Source: Notamacropus eugenii (lineage: Eukaryota; Chordata; Mammalia; Diprotodontia; Macropodidae). From it: 64,000 bases of DNA. The stretch lies in NCBI RefSeq assembly GCF_028372415.1, contig NC_092872.1, positions 550,123,205 to 550,187,204 on the forward strand, in the 5' to 3' direction. The notes beneath the pieces were generated by a model that made no database searches, was not told the DNA's origin, and saw nothing but the letters and a program-made list of their open reading frames with translations. The position numbers were made by a program, and so were the translations under genes. Shown here piece after piece: positions 51,301-61,947 of the stretch. Each line of letters opens with the position of its first letter. The stretch's first letter is position 1.

Positions 51301-51503
51301 TGCATCTCCTCTTACCCCTATGTGGCAGACCTTTTCTGCTAACCATCTAAGTTGTCTTGGACTGGAAAAATTGTTTCACTCCAACCTTTTGTTGGCTCTG
51401 CTGCTTCAGAATTCAGTTTTAAGTGTTATTTTAAAGTTGTTTAGAGGGAATTGGGAAGAACTCAGGCAAGTCCTTGCCTTTTCTCTGCCATCTAGATCCA
51501 ATG
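48363..51503 (-). mobile_element. HAL1 (half-L1) element, antisense, split by an L1 3' end
   Basis: Reading on the minus strand: 5' end near 51503 (complement of CTCTGCCATCTAGATCC, a decayed GGATCC-AAGATGGCGGAG start), 5' UTR to about 50900, ORF1 start near 50870-50700, coiled-coil region 50700-50540 and 49690-49550, RRM and C-terminal domain 49550-48900, and ORF2-less 3' UTR to about 48363 (TTATTATTATTGTGTATTTCCCTCC). The ORF1 C-terminal and adjacent 3' part aligns with the other HAL1 at 62700-63060. No ORF2 lies between ORF1 and the 3' end, which defines HAL1. Heavily mutated. Confidence 0.82.
49690..50530 (-). mobile_element. L1 LINE 3' end nested in HAL1, antisense
   Basis: TTAAATTTTATTTTCAATTTGTGG, CAAATCTATTATGTACAACTTGC, TCAATATTCATGTCTG, ACTTTCCCTCCTCCATTCCCTTC, CATGTTGTAACGAATTAGAAC, GTAATTCTTT-like GATGTGGAAGGCATTTTCC, AATAGTATTCCATTACATTTATATACC, ATAAAAAGAGTTGCTATAAATATTTTTG. 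The HAL1 ORF1 sequence stops before it (TTTGAATATCTTTTTTACTATTTGGCC) and resumes after it (AAGATGTTGTTTCATTCAG). Confidence 0.85.
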
Positions 51504-51509
51504 CCTTTT

Positions 51510-52075
51510 AACAAAAAATTCATATTATTGAAAATTTCTGCAATTTATAATATTTTTGTCTTAGACTGGTACAGATTATTTTCTAGATTTTGTCAGACAT
51601 TTTCCTTTCTTCTAACTTGATATCAAACACTTAATGAGTCATGTATAGTGCATAGTAGGTCTTTTAAAAATGCCTGTTTAATGGGATTGAGTGCCCAACT
51701 ATGCTAGGTCATGTGAAGAACAGTCCTGTTCTGATGGACTCAGTCCAGCCTTAAATGAGCTCAGCTCTTTGCAAGCAGCAAGGCTGTTTCTGTTCTTTCT
51801 CCTCTGTTCTGTTTTTGTCCTCTGCTTCCTCGACTTCTGCCTTCTCTCGCTGTCCTTACAAATCTTCTACCTCAAAGCAATGGCTCCTTATGGAAGCAAT
51901 TCAATTCTACCTAAAGAAACTAAAAATCACATTTTTGTTAGATATGGAGTGAATTAGCAACATTCAATTTTCTCAGACACTAAAAAATTCTAGTTAACAT
52001 ATATAAAGCTAAATATCTAGTTATTATCTATTGAGAAAGAGGGAACTTTGGCTTATTTTTGCCAGTAAATACTTT
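51510..52075. other. No recognised feature
   Basis: Overlapping plus-strand frames at 51691-51957 (65-88 codons) are in two different frames, with no domain. Confidence 0.45.
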
Positions 52076-52077
52076 GG

Positions 52078-52352
52078 GGGCAATTAGGTCGCACAGAGGA
52101 TGGAGCACTAGGCATGGAGTTAGGAAGACCTGAGTTCAAAACTGGCCTCAGACTCTTTCTGGCTGTGTGATCCTGGGCAAATCACTTAAACTCTGCTTGC
52201 CTCAATTTCTTTATCTGTAAAATGGAGGCAATAATAGCACCTACCTTACAGAGATGTTGAGTAGCAGTGAGCTAATCATTATAAAGTGCTTAGCACCACT
52301 CCTGACACATAACAAGAATGATATAAACGGTAGCTATTATAATTACTTTTGT
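52078..52352 (+). mobile_element. MIR SINE, full length
   Basis: GGGGGCAATTAGGTCGCACAGAGG head, CATGGAGTTAGGAAGACCTGAGTTCAAAACTGGCC, GTGTGATCCTGGGCAAATCACTTAAAC, GCAATAATAGCACCTACCTTACAGAG, ATAAACGGTAGCTATTATAATTAC. Confidence 0.92.
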
Positions 52353-52454
52353 TTAGGGACTGCTTTCTCTCAGGTCCTTTAACAACCAGCTGTTTTACTT
52401 CCTCTTTCCACAACTAAAATTATCCAAATCCAAAAGAGGTAGATAATTTACATA

Positions 52455-52560
52455 TAGGGTCATAAAGTTTAAAGGTAGGAAGAACCTTAGATAAAATCTA
52501 ATTCAATCCTTTTTAACAGAAGAAATTGAGGACTATTGAGAAATAGCTTGCTCCTATCTT
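52455..52560 (-). mobile_element. MIR-like fragment, antisense
   Basis: TAGGAAGAACCTTAGATAAAATCTAATTCAATCC, TTTAACAGAAGAAATTGAGGAC. Confidence 0.6.
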
Positions 52561-52879
52561 AACTCTTTCATGTCTAAAACTTTTATCCTAGAACTCCAGT
52601 GTTCTTATCGGTGAGTACCATATGTGAAACACTTCATTTAATCATTTACTTCACTTTATTCCCCATCTATTTTGTCTCCTGCACCCTTGTGGTTGTGCAT
52701 GTATTCTCTGTGTTTCCCACTCCTTTCTGTTTTTGAACTATTATCAAATTATCAAATCTATTACCAATTCAAAACTATTATCAAATCAATCCAACCATTG
52801 CTGCTGACAGGGTGCCTCATTCTCCCCATGGCACTGTTTACCATCCCCTTTAATTTTCTTTTTTCTCTCTCTTGCTCTT
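52561..52879. other. No recognised feature
   Basis: Contains a small local repeat of ACTATTATCAAAT (near 52737 and 52773). Confidence 0.45.
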
Positions 52880-53250
52880 TTAAAAATATGTTTTATTCCC
52901 CTCCAATTATATATTGAAGTAGTTAAAAATTCTTTTTTGAAGTTTAGAATTCCAAATTCTATTCCTGTCTTCCTCCCCCCCAATCATATATAGGTTACAT
53001 ATGTGCAATCATGTAAAATATTTCCATGTTAGTCATTTTGTCCAAGAAGATTCGAATAAAAGAAAAAAATGAAAGAAAATGAAAAATAACATGCTTCAGT
53101 CTCTATGCAAACAACATCAGTTCTTTCTCCTTCAGCAGATGGTGGGCTTCATCATTAGTCCTTTGGGATTGTCTTGGATCTTTGTTTTGCCTAGAGTAGC
53201 TAAGTCACAGTTCTTCATCAAACAATATTGCTGTTACTGTGTGTCATCCC
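52880..53250 (-). mobile_element. L1 LINE 3' UTR, antisense
   Basis: TCTTCCTCCCCCCCAATCAT, TTTCCATGTTAGTCATTTTGTCC, GTTCTTTCTCCTTCAGCAGATGG, GTCCTTTGGGATTGTCTTGGATC, CAATATTGCTGTTACTGTGTG: same order as the L1 3' ends at 18205 and 49900. Confidence 0.82.
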
Positions 53251-53259
53251 TGTAACTTT

Positions 53260-53400
53260 TTAAGCCACTGTTCCCCTATTTGGATTATTTCTCCCTATTA
53301 GAACAAAAGCTTCTCAAGGGCAGTTGTCTTTTCTTTTGTGTTTGTATATCCAGCCCTTAATACAAGGCTTGGCACATGGTAATGGTCTAATACATATCAC
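53260..53400 (+). mobile_element. L2 3'-terminal fragment
   Basis: CCCTATTAGAACAAAAGCTTCTCAAGGGCAG, ATATCCAGCCCTTAATACAAGGCTTGGCACATGG. Confidence 0.72.
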
Positions 53401-53904
53401 TCCTTCATCTAATTTATCCTAAATGTCATAATAGTGAACATGGAAAAAGAAATCATGTCAATATAATTCTGAATTAAATAACAGCAAACTGAATTAAGGA
53501 ACTTTTTTTCTAATTGTATTTGACAAATTCACTTATCTGTAACTATTGGCTGGCTAGTTTTGGACTCCCTGGAACCAAAAACACTTTGTGCAATCAAAAA
53601 AAATTTTATGCCTCAGAATTTGAACAGTGATTTGTTGAATAATACTTCAGTAGTTTAGAAAAAAGTCAGAATGTCAAGCAGAAGTATATGACTTGGACAG
53701 ATAGTAGCACTGGCACTGGAATATCTTATTTCCAAGGTGGTTTGAAGCTGGGCATTGAAGCCAAGGTAAACATTTCCATAGACTTTCTACCCACAACTCT
53801 GGAGCTTTGGGGTTTTAAAAATCACTCCTAAGACTTTTATATCATTCTAGCTTACATTATAATTGTCTATATTTGCTTTATGTTCCCCTAGTATAAGGAG
53901 GAAA
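53401..53904. other. No recognised feature
   Basis: Ordinary AT-rich sequence. Confidence 0.5.
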
Positions 53905-54115
53905 TGTGGAATAATAGAGCACTGGATTTGGAGTTAGATGTTGGCTCAAATTCCAGTACGCTGCCAATACCTACTAGCTAGGTAAACATGGGTGAGTCAC
54001 CTCATTTGCTAAATGAGGATGATGATATTACAATCCTTACTGCAAAGGGCCTTTGTAGGGAAAGTATTTTTTAGACCGTAACATGCTAGGAATAGAAATA
54101 AAAATGTAGCAGATA
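53905..54115 (+). mobile_element. MIR SINE
   Basis: GAGCACTGGATTTGGAGTTAGATG, GGTGAGTCACCTCATTTGCTAAATGAGGATGATG, CAAAGGGCCTTTGTAGGGAAAG. Confidence 0.72.
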
Positions 54116-55424
54116 TTTGTTATGAGTTTGGGTAAGCACATCCTCCTTCATGAACTGTGAATTCCTGGGATAATGAGGCAAGAAGCAAGTTTAAGAAGGC
54201 AGCAAGCAGCAGGTAGGAGTTGGTGTGTTCTGGAGAAAGGTCTTCACTGATCCTTATGGCTCTGGAGGGGAGACTCCCTGAGGTTAGAGACTGTTGGATT
54301 GGTTTTGTTTTATTTTATTTGTTTTTCTTTTCTCCGTGACCAGTAGTATTATGCTTAATAAAAGCCTGTTAAGTAGAACTGAATCAAAATCAATTAAAGA
54401 AGTTGGTGCCAGATAGAAACACCAAGACATATATGCATGGACCTGGCTAGAGACATGTGCTAAAAGGTGTTGTCCCTGAAAGGAATCAGCTAGTGACAGC
54501 TGGGAACACTGAACCAATAGTGATAGAGTACCAGAGGGTGGTGGAGGTGGGGTCAGGAGAAAGAGATCAGAGTGACAGGGAAATATGGATCCAAGGAATG
54601 AAGAAGGAGCCCAGAAATGAGAAACATACCAGAGATACAATGAACAGGGGCAAATTAGGGTTTTACCCTACACAAATACCTTAAGTCGTGTGGGCTGTGC
54701 AGGTCCAGGATAGGGAGAAGGATGGGGTCTTTACTAAAGCCTGCTATGCAGGGCACTACTGTAAGTCAAAGGACTATATAGGTCTCTGTGGGAAATGATG
54801 AAATTTTCATGATTTTCTGTGGATTTGGGTATGAGTCTACTTTGCATTTTTTTGCTCTATATATTTTTTTCTGTGTTTAATGTGTTATTAACCTGAATAC
54901 CTACAGACAAGCTGAGAATCCTTTGGGGGAATAAAACAAACGATAATAAATTTCACAGGGCTTCCTGGTATAAGGTTGACAGACTTCAGAGGCATCACGT
55001 AGTGAGATCCTCATGTTAGAGAGATGCTCTGACACTGAAGTTACTTGAATTAACACACTCTATGTCCCTTGAATGCAGGGACCCTGTCTTAATCATCTGT
55101 GTACTTAAGTATTACCATAGATATAACATAGTACGGCCTCAATATATTACTGAATGAACAAAATATTTGAGAGTATGTGGGATATCACTAGCACTATAGC
55201 ACTATACCTCTCTTCAAGTGACTTACTGCTCTTAAGGAAAAAAAATCTTTAAGTATCTTTATATGATATTTGAAATAGAATACTCTGTTGCCAATGTTAC
55301 TTGGTTGGTCCCAAGTCACCCACTATTGGTTGCCAGTCTGACTCTTTCTGGCTGATGCAGTATTATTTAATAAATTAATGTTCAAATACTGAAGCATTTA
55401 AAAAATTGACTCCACAAATTGTTT
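54116..55424. other. Mostly unrecognised; two L2-tail scraps
   Basis: Possible sense L2 termini at 54260-54385 (AGACTCCCTGAGGTTAGAGACTG, TATGCTTAATAAAAGCC) and 55055-55165 (GTCCCTTGAATGCAGGGACCCTGTC). The 118-codon minus frame at 54284-54640 has no domain. The rest is unassigned. Confidence 0.45.
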
Positions 55425-55494
55425 CAGGGAGGGATTTTAGAGGCCTTCTAAGCTAGTTCCCTCATGTTGCAGATGAGGAAAATGTAGATGAAAT

Positions 55495-55500
<6 letters not shown>
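55425..55500 (-). mobile_element. MIR-like fragment, antisense
   Basis: TTTTAGAGGCCTTCTAAGCTAGTTCCCTCATGTTGCAGATGAGGAAAATG. Confidence 0.6.
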
Positions 55501-55537
<37 letters not shown>

Positions 55538-55632
55538 GAGAGAGACAGAGAGAGAGAGAGAGACAGAGAGACAGAGAGAGACAGAGACAGAGAGACAGAG
55601 ACAGAGAGACAGAGAGACAGAGACAGAGACAG
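55494..55632. repeat. (GA)n / (AGACAG)n purine-rich microsatellite
   Basis: About 139 bp of GA dinucleotides grading into AGAGACAG units, nearly pure purine on the plus strand except for periodic C. The Ser/Leu/Cys-rich antisense frame over it (55437-55748) is an artefact. Confidence 0.96.
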
Positions 55633-55639
55633 CTATACT

Positions 55640-56450
55640 GTGTAGGTGATAGGGAATAGCTGTTCTTTTTCTTCTGAGGGCAAACTAAGAAGAAATGAGC
55701 ACATTTTAGAGCTACATTGAGTTGACTGATTAATGTGCAATTTGTCATTCATTTATGATCCTAAGTGACCAGAAATGATGATTGTGTCATCTTAACTATT
55801 CCCTAAACAAAGAGCTAGAGTGGGGGGAGGGGAAGGGAGGAGGATCTACCTCCAGCTCCACTTGTCATAAGATGCATCAGAAAATATGCTTATAGAGAGA
55901 GAGGAAGGTCAATTGAACTGATTCTAAAAACCAAACCGCAGTTTTTCTGACTTGCTCCAGATGGTACCTGATTTTAACTGGGGCTTAAATCACAAAGGAT
56001 CTATTTTATGGAATCTTAAATAAAATCTCTGTTTTCAGAGGATCTAAATGTGAATGTTTATTGATTGAACACAAGAGCTCCATGCTGAAAATATCTTCTA
56101 TCGCAGGCGAGGGGAGATATGGTACTTTTTTCCTCTCCCTATAACTGAAGTTCTCAGTTTTATTGTTGAACTTCACTATTATTATATATTTACATGTTAG
56201 ACAAGTACTTGCAAGGATTTGAAATCAGCAAGGATTCTGGTGGACTCTTACTCAGCAGACAGGCATGTTAGCCACCTGAAATCATAAGCCATCCTTCCAA
56301 CAGATTGTTTGAAGCCCAGGACCAGCCTAGCTGACTAAGGAGACCAAGTTACTTTAAGGCTGTTTACCAAGTGATGATTTTTCTGGCCTAGTAACTCATG
56401 ATACAGATGACATATATTGTTATCATTGTTATTAATGACCACAGATCATG
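55640..56450. other. No recognised repeat; possibly unique sequence
   Basis: No family or frame seen over 0.8 kb. Confidence 0.45.
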
Positions 56451-56455
56451 TGTAT

Positions 56456-56511
56456 GTGTTTGCATGTATGTGTGTGTGCGTGTACATATGCATGTGTGTG
56501 TGAGTGTGTAG
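56456..56511. repeat. (TG)n-rich microsatellite
   Basis: TGTTTGCATGTATGTGTGTGTGCGTGTACATATGCATGTGTGTGTGAGTGTG. Confidence 0.88.
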
Positions 56512-56514
56512 ATT

Positions 56515-56750
56515 TTGTTGTTGTCGTTCAGTTGCTTCAGTCATATCCAAGTCTTCATGATCTCATTTAGGGTTTTCTTGGCAAAGATACAGGAGTGGTT
56601 TGCCATTTCCTTCTCCAGCTCATTTTACAGATGAGGAAAGTAAGGCAAATAAGGTTAAGTGACTTGCTCAGGGTCATGCAGTTTCTGAGGTTAGATTTGA
56701 ATTCAAGTCTTCCTGACTCCAGACCCAACATTCTAGCCACTTCACTACCA
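56515..56750 (-). mobile_element. Mar-1-type CORE-SINE, antisense, full length
   Basis: GTTGTTGTCGTTCAGTTGCTTCAGTCATATCC, TTTAGGGTTTTCTTGGCAAAGATAC, GGTTTGCCATTTCCTTCTCCAGC, GTTAAGTGACTTGCTCAGGGTC, CTTCCTGACTCCAGACCC. Confidence 0.92.
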
Positions 56751-56757
56751 GATAAGT

Positions 56758-56975
56758 AGATACCGGTAACATTTTACCATTTTCAAAGCACTTTCCATAC
56801 TTTCTCTCATTTGAGGCTCCTAATAAGCCTGTGAAATAAGTAGTGCAGCTATGATTATCCCCATTTTGCAGATGAGAAACTAAGACTCAAAAGAATTAAA
56901 TGACTTGTACAAGGTCATGGAGATAGTAAGTGGAAGAGTCAAGACTTGAACCCAATTTCCTGATACTTAATCCAG
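56758..56975 (-). mobile_element. MIR SINE, antisense
   Basis: AAAGCACTTTCCATACTTTCTCTCATTTGAGGC, TTATCCCCATTTTGCAGATGAG, TGACTTGTACAAGGTCATGGAGATAGTAAG, GACTTGAACCCAATTTCC. Confidence 0.83.
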
Positions 56976-56979
56976 GGAT

Positions 56980-57479
56980 CCAGAATAAGATATTGGGCAG
57001 AAGAAAATAGTTATGAACTGGGAATGGGAGCATGGCTCAGATGGAACAAAGATCAAAATTCATACAACCACTGGAATCTCTGATTCAGCTTGGTGGGGAT
57101 GGTGAGCTGTGCCTGGTACTGCAAAGGAATGCTGATTAAAGCCTCCTTTAGGAGAATAGCTGAGCCAAAGTCTTTGCCAAGGATCATTTAAAAGCTTTCA
57201 TCTGTCATTCAAGGAAATTCCTTTTGCGGCTGGATAATTTACTTAAGCACCTTGTGTCAGATGAAGTTTTTAAAAGCCTGAGTCAGTGCCAGCGTCTTTC
57301 ATTTGAGAATTGATCTGCCTTTAGAGAGTAGTTTAGTGTCTTGGAGGAACCATCATGTACTTAGGCCTTGACTCCAATGCAGGAGTCAAACAAAAATTAT
57401 GATAATTATCTAGATAATTTAGACAAAAAAGTCAAATAAAAATTTCAGTAACATCCAGGTAATGCATACTAGTGAGGCC
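56980..57479. other. No recognised repeat; candidate for a conserved noncoding check
   Basis: No SINE or LINE motif and no frame. It holds a TGAGTCA (AP-1-like) near 57280 and balanced composition. Whether it is conserved cannot be judged from one sequence. Confidence 0.4.
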
Positions 57480-57590
57480 AATGTGAGCTCTGTGACAGCA
57501 GAGATAGTTTCTGTCTTTTTTTTATTCTTTGTATCAGTTTCTGATACATAGTAGGCACTTAATAAAGGCTTGTCCATAGATTCATTTTTT
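57480..57590 (+). mobile_element. L2/MIR 3'-terminal fragment
   Basis: TGTGAGCTCTGTGACAGCAGAGATAG, TTCTGATACATAGTAGGCACTTAATAAAGGC. Confidence 0.7.
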
Positions 57591-58029
57591 GCAAGAAGAA
57601 TTAACAGTTTGAGAACAGAGCCTTAGCTAGCGGTCTCAGAACATGGGACAAGCTTTGCTAAGCCCTCTCAAGGCAAGTAGCAGGCATGTATTTTTTGATA
57701 AACATATTAAGAGAAATTTAATTGTTTGGGAAAGACCAATGTGGGAAAGATGCCAGCTTATGTGAAGGGAAACAGAAACCTTAGGTCACTGGTCTCTTAT
57801 GGAGGGAACACATAAGTTTATGGTTAAGAAGGCAACAAGAAATGGGAGGTGGGGTAGACAGGGTGGGCTGAAGTGCTGAGAAAGTAGGCTTCTACTAGCA
57901 TTCAGTTTTAATTATTCTTGTTTAACTAGGTGCTAAGCTCAGTTGTTTCTAGTTACTTTAAATTCCAGGGCATAAAAGCACCCCCCCCCCCCAGTAGTGC
58001 TGTCCTAGTTATGGCTCTGTGAAAAATTG
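57591..58029. other. Unrecognised, with a C homopolymer
   Basis: A run of 12 C lies at 57981-57992. Nothing else recognised. Confidence 0.5.
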
Positions 58030-59015
58030 TCTAGTTAGCACTTCACCATCATCTGAATCTCTATCTAAACTTTCAAACTCAACACATCTAAAAAGGAACT
58101 TATGATCTTCCTGAAACCAGTTGCTCCTCTGGACTTTTATTTTTCCATTAATGTTGCTCCATTCTTCTAGCCATCTCATCTTGAAGCTTAAGAATAATCT
58201 TTGTATCCACTGCTTTTCTCACTATCCAAAGGCTGGTTCTCCTGGGACCTGGGGTTCTTTCTTTAAGTTTTTTCCTTATGGCTTTAAACCTGCCACTTTC
58301 TGCCAGACCTGGTTTATGTCAAATAATAATCTGCCTCACCTTTGCTGATTGCCTGTCACCAAACCCCTAATTCCCAGTGCAAACAGTCTGCCCTGACTGC
58401 AATATTTCTTCCCTCTCAAGAGTCCTCCTTGTGTCTACTCTGTTCCTCTAATCCACTGCTAGATTAGTATTTGTGAAGCATCATTTTCATAAGGTCACTT
58501 CTCTGTTTGAAAACCTGCAGTTGCTCCCTATTGCCTACTGAATACAGTCCAGATTCCTTAATAATATGAAGGCATAGCATTCAAAGCCTTCCTCAGTCTG
58601 ACCCAACCTGTCTTTCCAGTCTTATCTCCAATTAATCCTCTAGGTTGTAGCCTATACTCTGAGTAAACTGTACTACTCCCTACTGCTCAAACACACTCTG
58701 AATTTTCTTGCTCTTGCATCTTTAATTATGATATTCTTTATTTGAGAAATGTCTTTCCCTTTTCCTTTCTCGGATGGATACATCCTTTAAGGTCTAGCAC
58801 CTTTCCAACGAGGTGACAATGTATACTAGCTCAAATGCCACCTTCTCTATGAAGCTAGCCCTCATCGAACCAGGAGTAAATGCTCCCTCCATTCTGGGAA
58901 CTCCTGTAGCACTAGACAATTAGCGCTTTAAGGACAAGGATCATTTTCTGTTTATCTCTGTAATTTTTATAGAACCCAGAATGAGGCCTATTATATAGTA
59001 AAATACTCAAGATGT
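58030..59015 (+). mobile_element. L2 LINE 3' region
   Basis: Sense L2 order: CATCTGAATCTCTATCTAAACTTTCAAACTCAAC, AAAGGAACTTATGATCTTCC, CTAGATTAGTATTTGTGAAGC, GTCACTTCTCTGTTTGAAAACC, CTATTGCCTACTGAATACAGTCC, CATTCAAAGCCTTCCTCAGTCTGACC, CAAATGCCACCTTCTCTATGAAGC, AAGGACAAGGATCATTTTC. About 1 kb, with an ill-matching stretch at 58235-58410. Confidence 0.8.
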
Positions 59016-59199
59016 TTGCTTATTGAAATGATGCTAGGCTTGGTTACCTAAGTTATTAAAGAAAAACTAGGTATCTTGAATTATTTAGAAAAATGCTTTA
59101 AGTCTCTACTTTCTTTGGTGTCTAATAGTTAACTGAAGAAGAATCTAAATTCTAATTTGTAAGTATCTGTGTGGGGTAAGAGGGAAGGAGGAGAGGAAT
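59016..59199. other. Unrecognised spacer
   Basis: Nothing recognised. Confidence 0.5.
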
Positions 59200-59310
59200 G
59201 GGAGAGTTTTATATTTACTGACTGTCAGAGTTGCAAAGAACCTTAGAAATAAATCTTCTGATTTTGCAGAAAAGAAACTAACACCCAGGGTAGTTGAGTT
59301 AATACAGTTA
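59200..59310 (-). mobile_element. MIR-like fragment, antisense
   Basis: TCAGAGTTGCAAAGAACCTTAGAAATAAATC, TTTTGCAGAAAAGAAACTAACACCCAGGG. Confidence 0.58.
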
Positions 59311-60331
59311 ATTAGTTAAGTTAGTCCTAGGGAAAAGAGCACTAGCAGCTAGGGGATGATTGTAGTAAAGGCAGTGCCAAAGATGAAATTTACCTCCTTC
59401 AAAATTTTGCCTAGAACAGGCCCTGTGCCTAGGAAAAGAAAAAAAAAACCCTCTCCTCCTCCCCTTTTCTTGCCTGACTTCTTGCTCCCAGGACCCGGAA
59501 CTCAAGCAAATGCTATTGGCATAACATCTTCTGAATAAAGCCCTTTGGGGACTAGACTGGGAACTCAACCAACATTTATAGCATGAGTTCCAAACAACTG
59601 CCTTACTTATGAACATGTGGAACACGACCGGGGTCATGCTCAGGAATGTTTAACAACCAGTGCTCCAGGAAAAAAATATGTAGGCATGACACATTTTAAA
59701 ATTTAATCTGCCTTATTAACATTTTCTTCATCACTTTCTTAAGTCTAGATAATCAACAAAACAATAACTCAAGCCCTGATTTATAGCTTGTGGATTTCCA
59801 TGGTGAAAATGTACATAATGAATATTTAACAACCAGCTCCCTTAGCCACTTCAAACTGGCTCCAGTACACCTTTGTACACAACCTAGTCCTAAGTTGAGG
59901 GCACTTTTTATTTGATTCTGTTTTCCTTTTTCCTAGAGGCAATTTCCAAGTGGAAGGCAAGCACTGACTCAGTTCAAAGTGAGGAAGAAGGCCTCACCTC
60001 AGTGAAGGAACATCCACGCAATGAATCCAAGGAAACACTTGTTGGCTGAAGAATATGGTTCATTCTTTAGCAAAGAAGGAATTTGTTTCATAGGCTGACT
60101 CTCCCTAGGGAATTTCTTTATAGAATGCAAGCAAGAAGAATGCTGTAACAGGACTTGATATATCTTATCAATCTTGCTTTCCATTCAATAAATCATTGTT
60201 AATACAAGCAATGTTAAGGATTTTGGTCTTCTTTGCTACCTAAAAACCTTCTCCCCATCTCTCTCTCTCCCCCAAAATAAATCCAACCCAGATCAAGTTG
60301 CTTGTGACTCCTCAAGGTATGTAGTATGGAT
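59311..60331. other. No recognised repeat over 1 kb; possibly unique or an ancient element
   Basis: A TTTAACAACCAG 12-mer occurs twice (59649-59660 and 59825-59836), each followed by a CTCC. Frames at 59308-59637 and 59999-60184 have no domain. Confidence 0.42.
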
Positions 60332-60735
60332 CTAGAAATAGAATGGATCTTAAGAGATCATCTAGTTACAGCTAGATGGGCAGCTAGGTGGTATAGTGGA
60401 TAGAGCATTGGGTCTGAATTCAGGAAGACTCAACTTCATGAGTTCAAATCTGACCTCAGACACTAACTAGCTGTATGACTGAGTCTGGCCAAGTCATCTA
60501 ACCCTGTTTGACTCAGTTCCTCATCTGTAAAATGAGGTGGAGGAGGAAATAACAAACCACTCCAGTATCTCTGCCAAGAAAATCTTAAATTGGGTCACGG
60601 AAAGTCAGACACTACTGAAAAACAATAACAAAGTTCCAATTCCCTCCCTTTACAGTGGGGGAAACTGGAATCCTGAGAAAGGAAGTAACTCTCCAGTGGT
60701 CACCAAAGTAGTAAGTATCTGAACGAGAATTTAAA
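60332..60735 (-). mobile_element. MIR-like SINE, antisense, split by Mar-1
   Basis: Left part ATGGATCTTAAGAGATCATCTAGTTAC (to about 60372). Right part GTTCCAATTCCCTCCCTTTACAGTGGGGGAAACTGG (from 60633). Together they give the 'catctagtccaattccctcattttacag' MIR variant. Confidence 0.72.
60375..60632 (+). mobile_element. Mar-1-type CORE-SINE, full length
   Basis: GGGCAGCTAGGTGGTATAGTGGATAGAGC, TCATGAGTTCAAATCTGACCTCAGAC, ATAACAAACCACTCCAGTATCTCTGCC, GAAAGTCAGACACTACTGAAAAACAATAAC. Confidence 0.94.
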
Positions 60736-60751
60736 ATCAATGTTTTATCTA

Positions 60752-61005
60752 GAGGCAACAGATGACTTAGTGACTAACAAAGTGCCTTCAGTAGTCAGGA
60801 AGATCTAGGTTTGACTCTTAGGGCAGACATTTACCAGATATGTGACCAAAGTAAGTCACATTACCCTTCTCAGCCTCAGTTTCCTCATCTGCAAAATAGG
60901 GATAATAATAGCACCTCCCTCACAGGATTGCTATGAGGATCAAATGAGATAATATATTTAAAGTGTTTTGCAAACCTTAAAGCACTATATAACATGAGTT
61001 ACAAA
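60752..61005 (+). mobile_element. MIR SINE, full length
   Basis: AGTCAGGAAGATCTAGGTTTGAC, CAGCCTCAGTTTCCTCATCTGCAAAATAGG, ATAATAATAGCACCTCCCTCACAGGATTGC, TGCAAACCTTAAAGCACTATATAAC. Confidence 0.92.
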
Positions 61006-61947
61006 TATTCTGATTACAAATCTATTGTGTTCTCTCTGAATGTGAAATCTGATCGATAAAAATCTGTCAAAGAAATAGGCTACACAAACCCTTATTCCAA
61101 TGTGTCATCATCATACCAAGGTGACCTGGATGCTTGCAGGAGGGAGGCAGCATGAAGTCTGTCCCTCTTCATGGCTTCATTTCTCTACAGGCTGCACACT
61201 TGACTTCTGGACTTTCTCTACAATTGCTTCCCTCAAGGGCACCTTCATCTCTACCCTCTGGCTTCCACCTCCTCCCTCTTCAGTTCCCTTTCATATATTG
61301 TCTTCCCCTGTTGGAATGTAGGCTCCTTGAGGTAGGGACTGTCTCTTTCTGCTTGTAATTGTATTCCCAGGGGCGGAGCCAAGATGGCGGAGCAGAAAGA
61401 TGCATATACTCTAGCGCTTTCCCCACAGCCCACAAAATACCTGTAAAAAATGACTCTCAACAAATTCTAGAGCAGCAGAAGCAGAATGATAGAGTGAAAG
61501 AGATTTCCAGTCAAAGGTAACCTTGAAGGCCAACAGGAAATGTCTATCCCATGGAATGCTGAGCAGAGGCCAGCCCTGCCCACAGTGCGAGAGAAACAAG
61601 ACCAGAGCAGGCCTCCAGGGCAGAATTCTGAGCAGGGAGGGTCCCAGATCCCTCAATCCACAAGCAACAAAGAAAGCTTCAAAGGTCGGTGTAGGAGGGT
61701 TTTCCCAGCTAGGTGAGAGGGGACTGCCCCAGCACTGGCCCCAGGCAGCAGCAGCAGCAGCAGGCAGTGGGCTACAGTGGCCATGGAAGCAGCCTGGGTC
61801 CATTGTCCAAGGGGCTCAACTTGAAGCCTCTGGAGGAATTGAGCAGCTGATCTGAATCTCAGCAGTGAGCATGGTCTTGGGGGCAGAAGGAGCACTAGGA
61901 CCCTCCTCTTGACAAAGGATTCAGAAGTCAAATAACTGGCTGAAAAA

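Noticed and set aside
54284-54640. 118-codon minus-strand frame
   Set aside because: Low-complexity Pro/Leu composition and no recognisable domain; overlaps a probable L2 tail.
55437-55748. 103-codon Ser/Leu/Cys-rich minus-strand frame
   Set aside because: Produced by the GA/AGACAG array.
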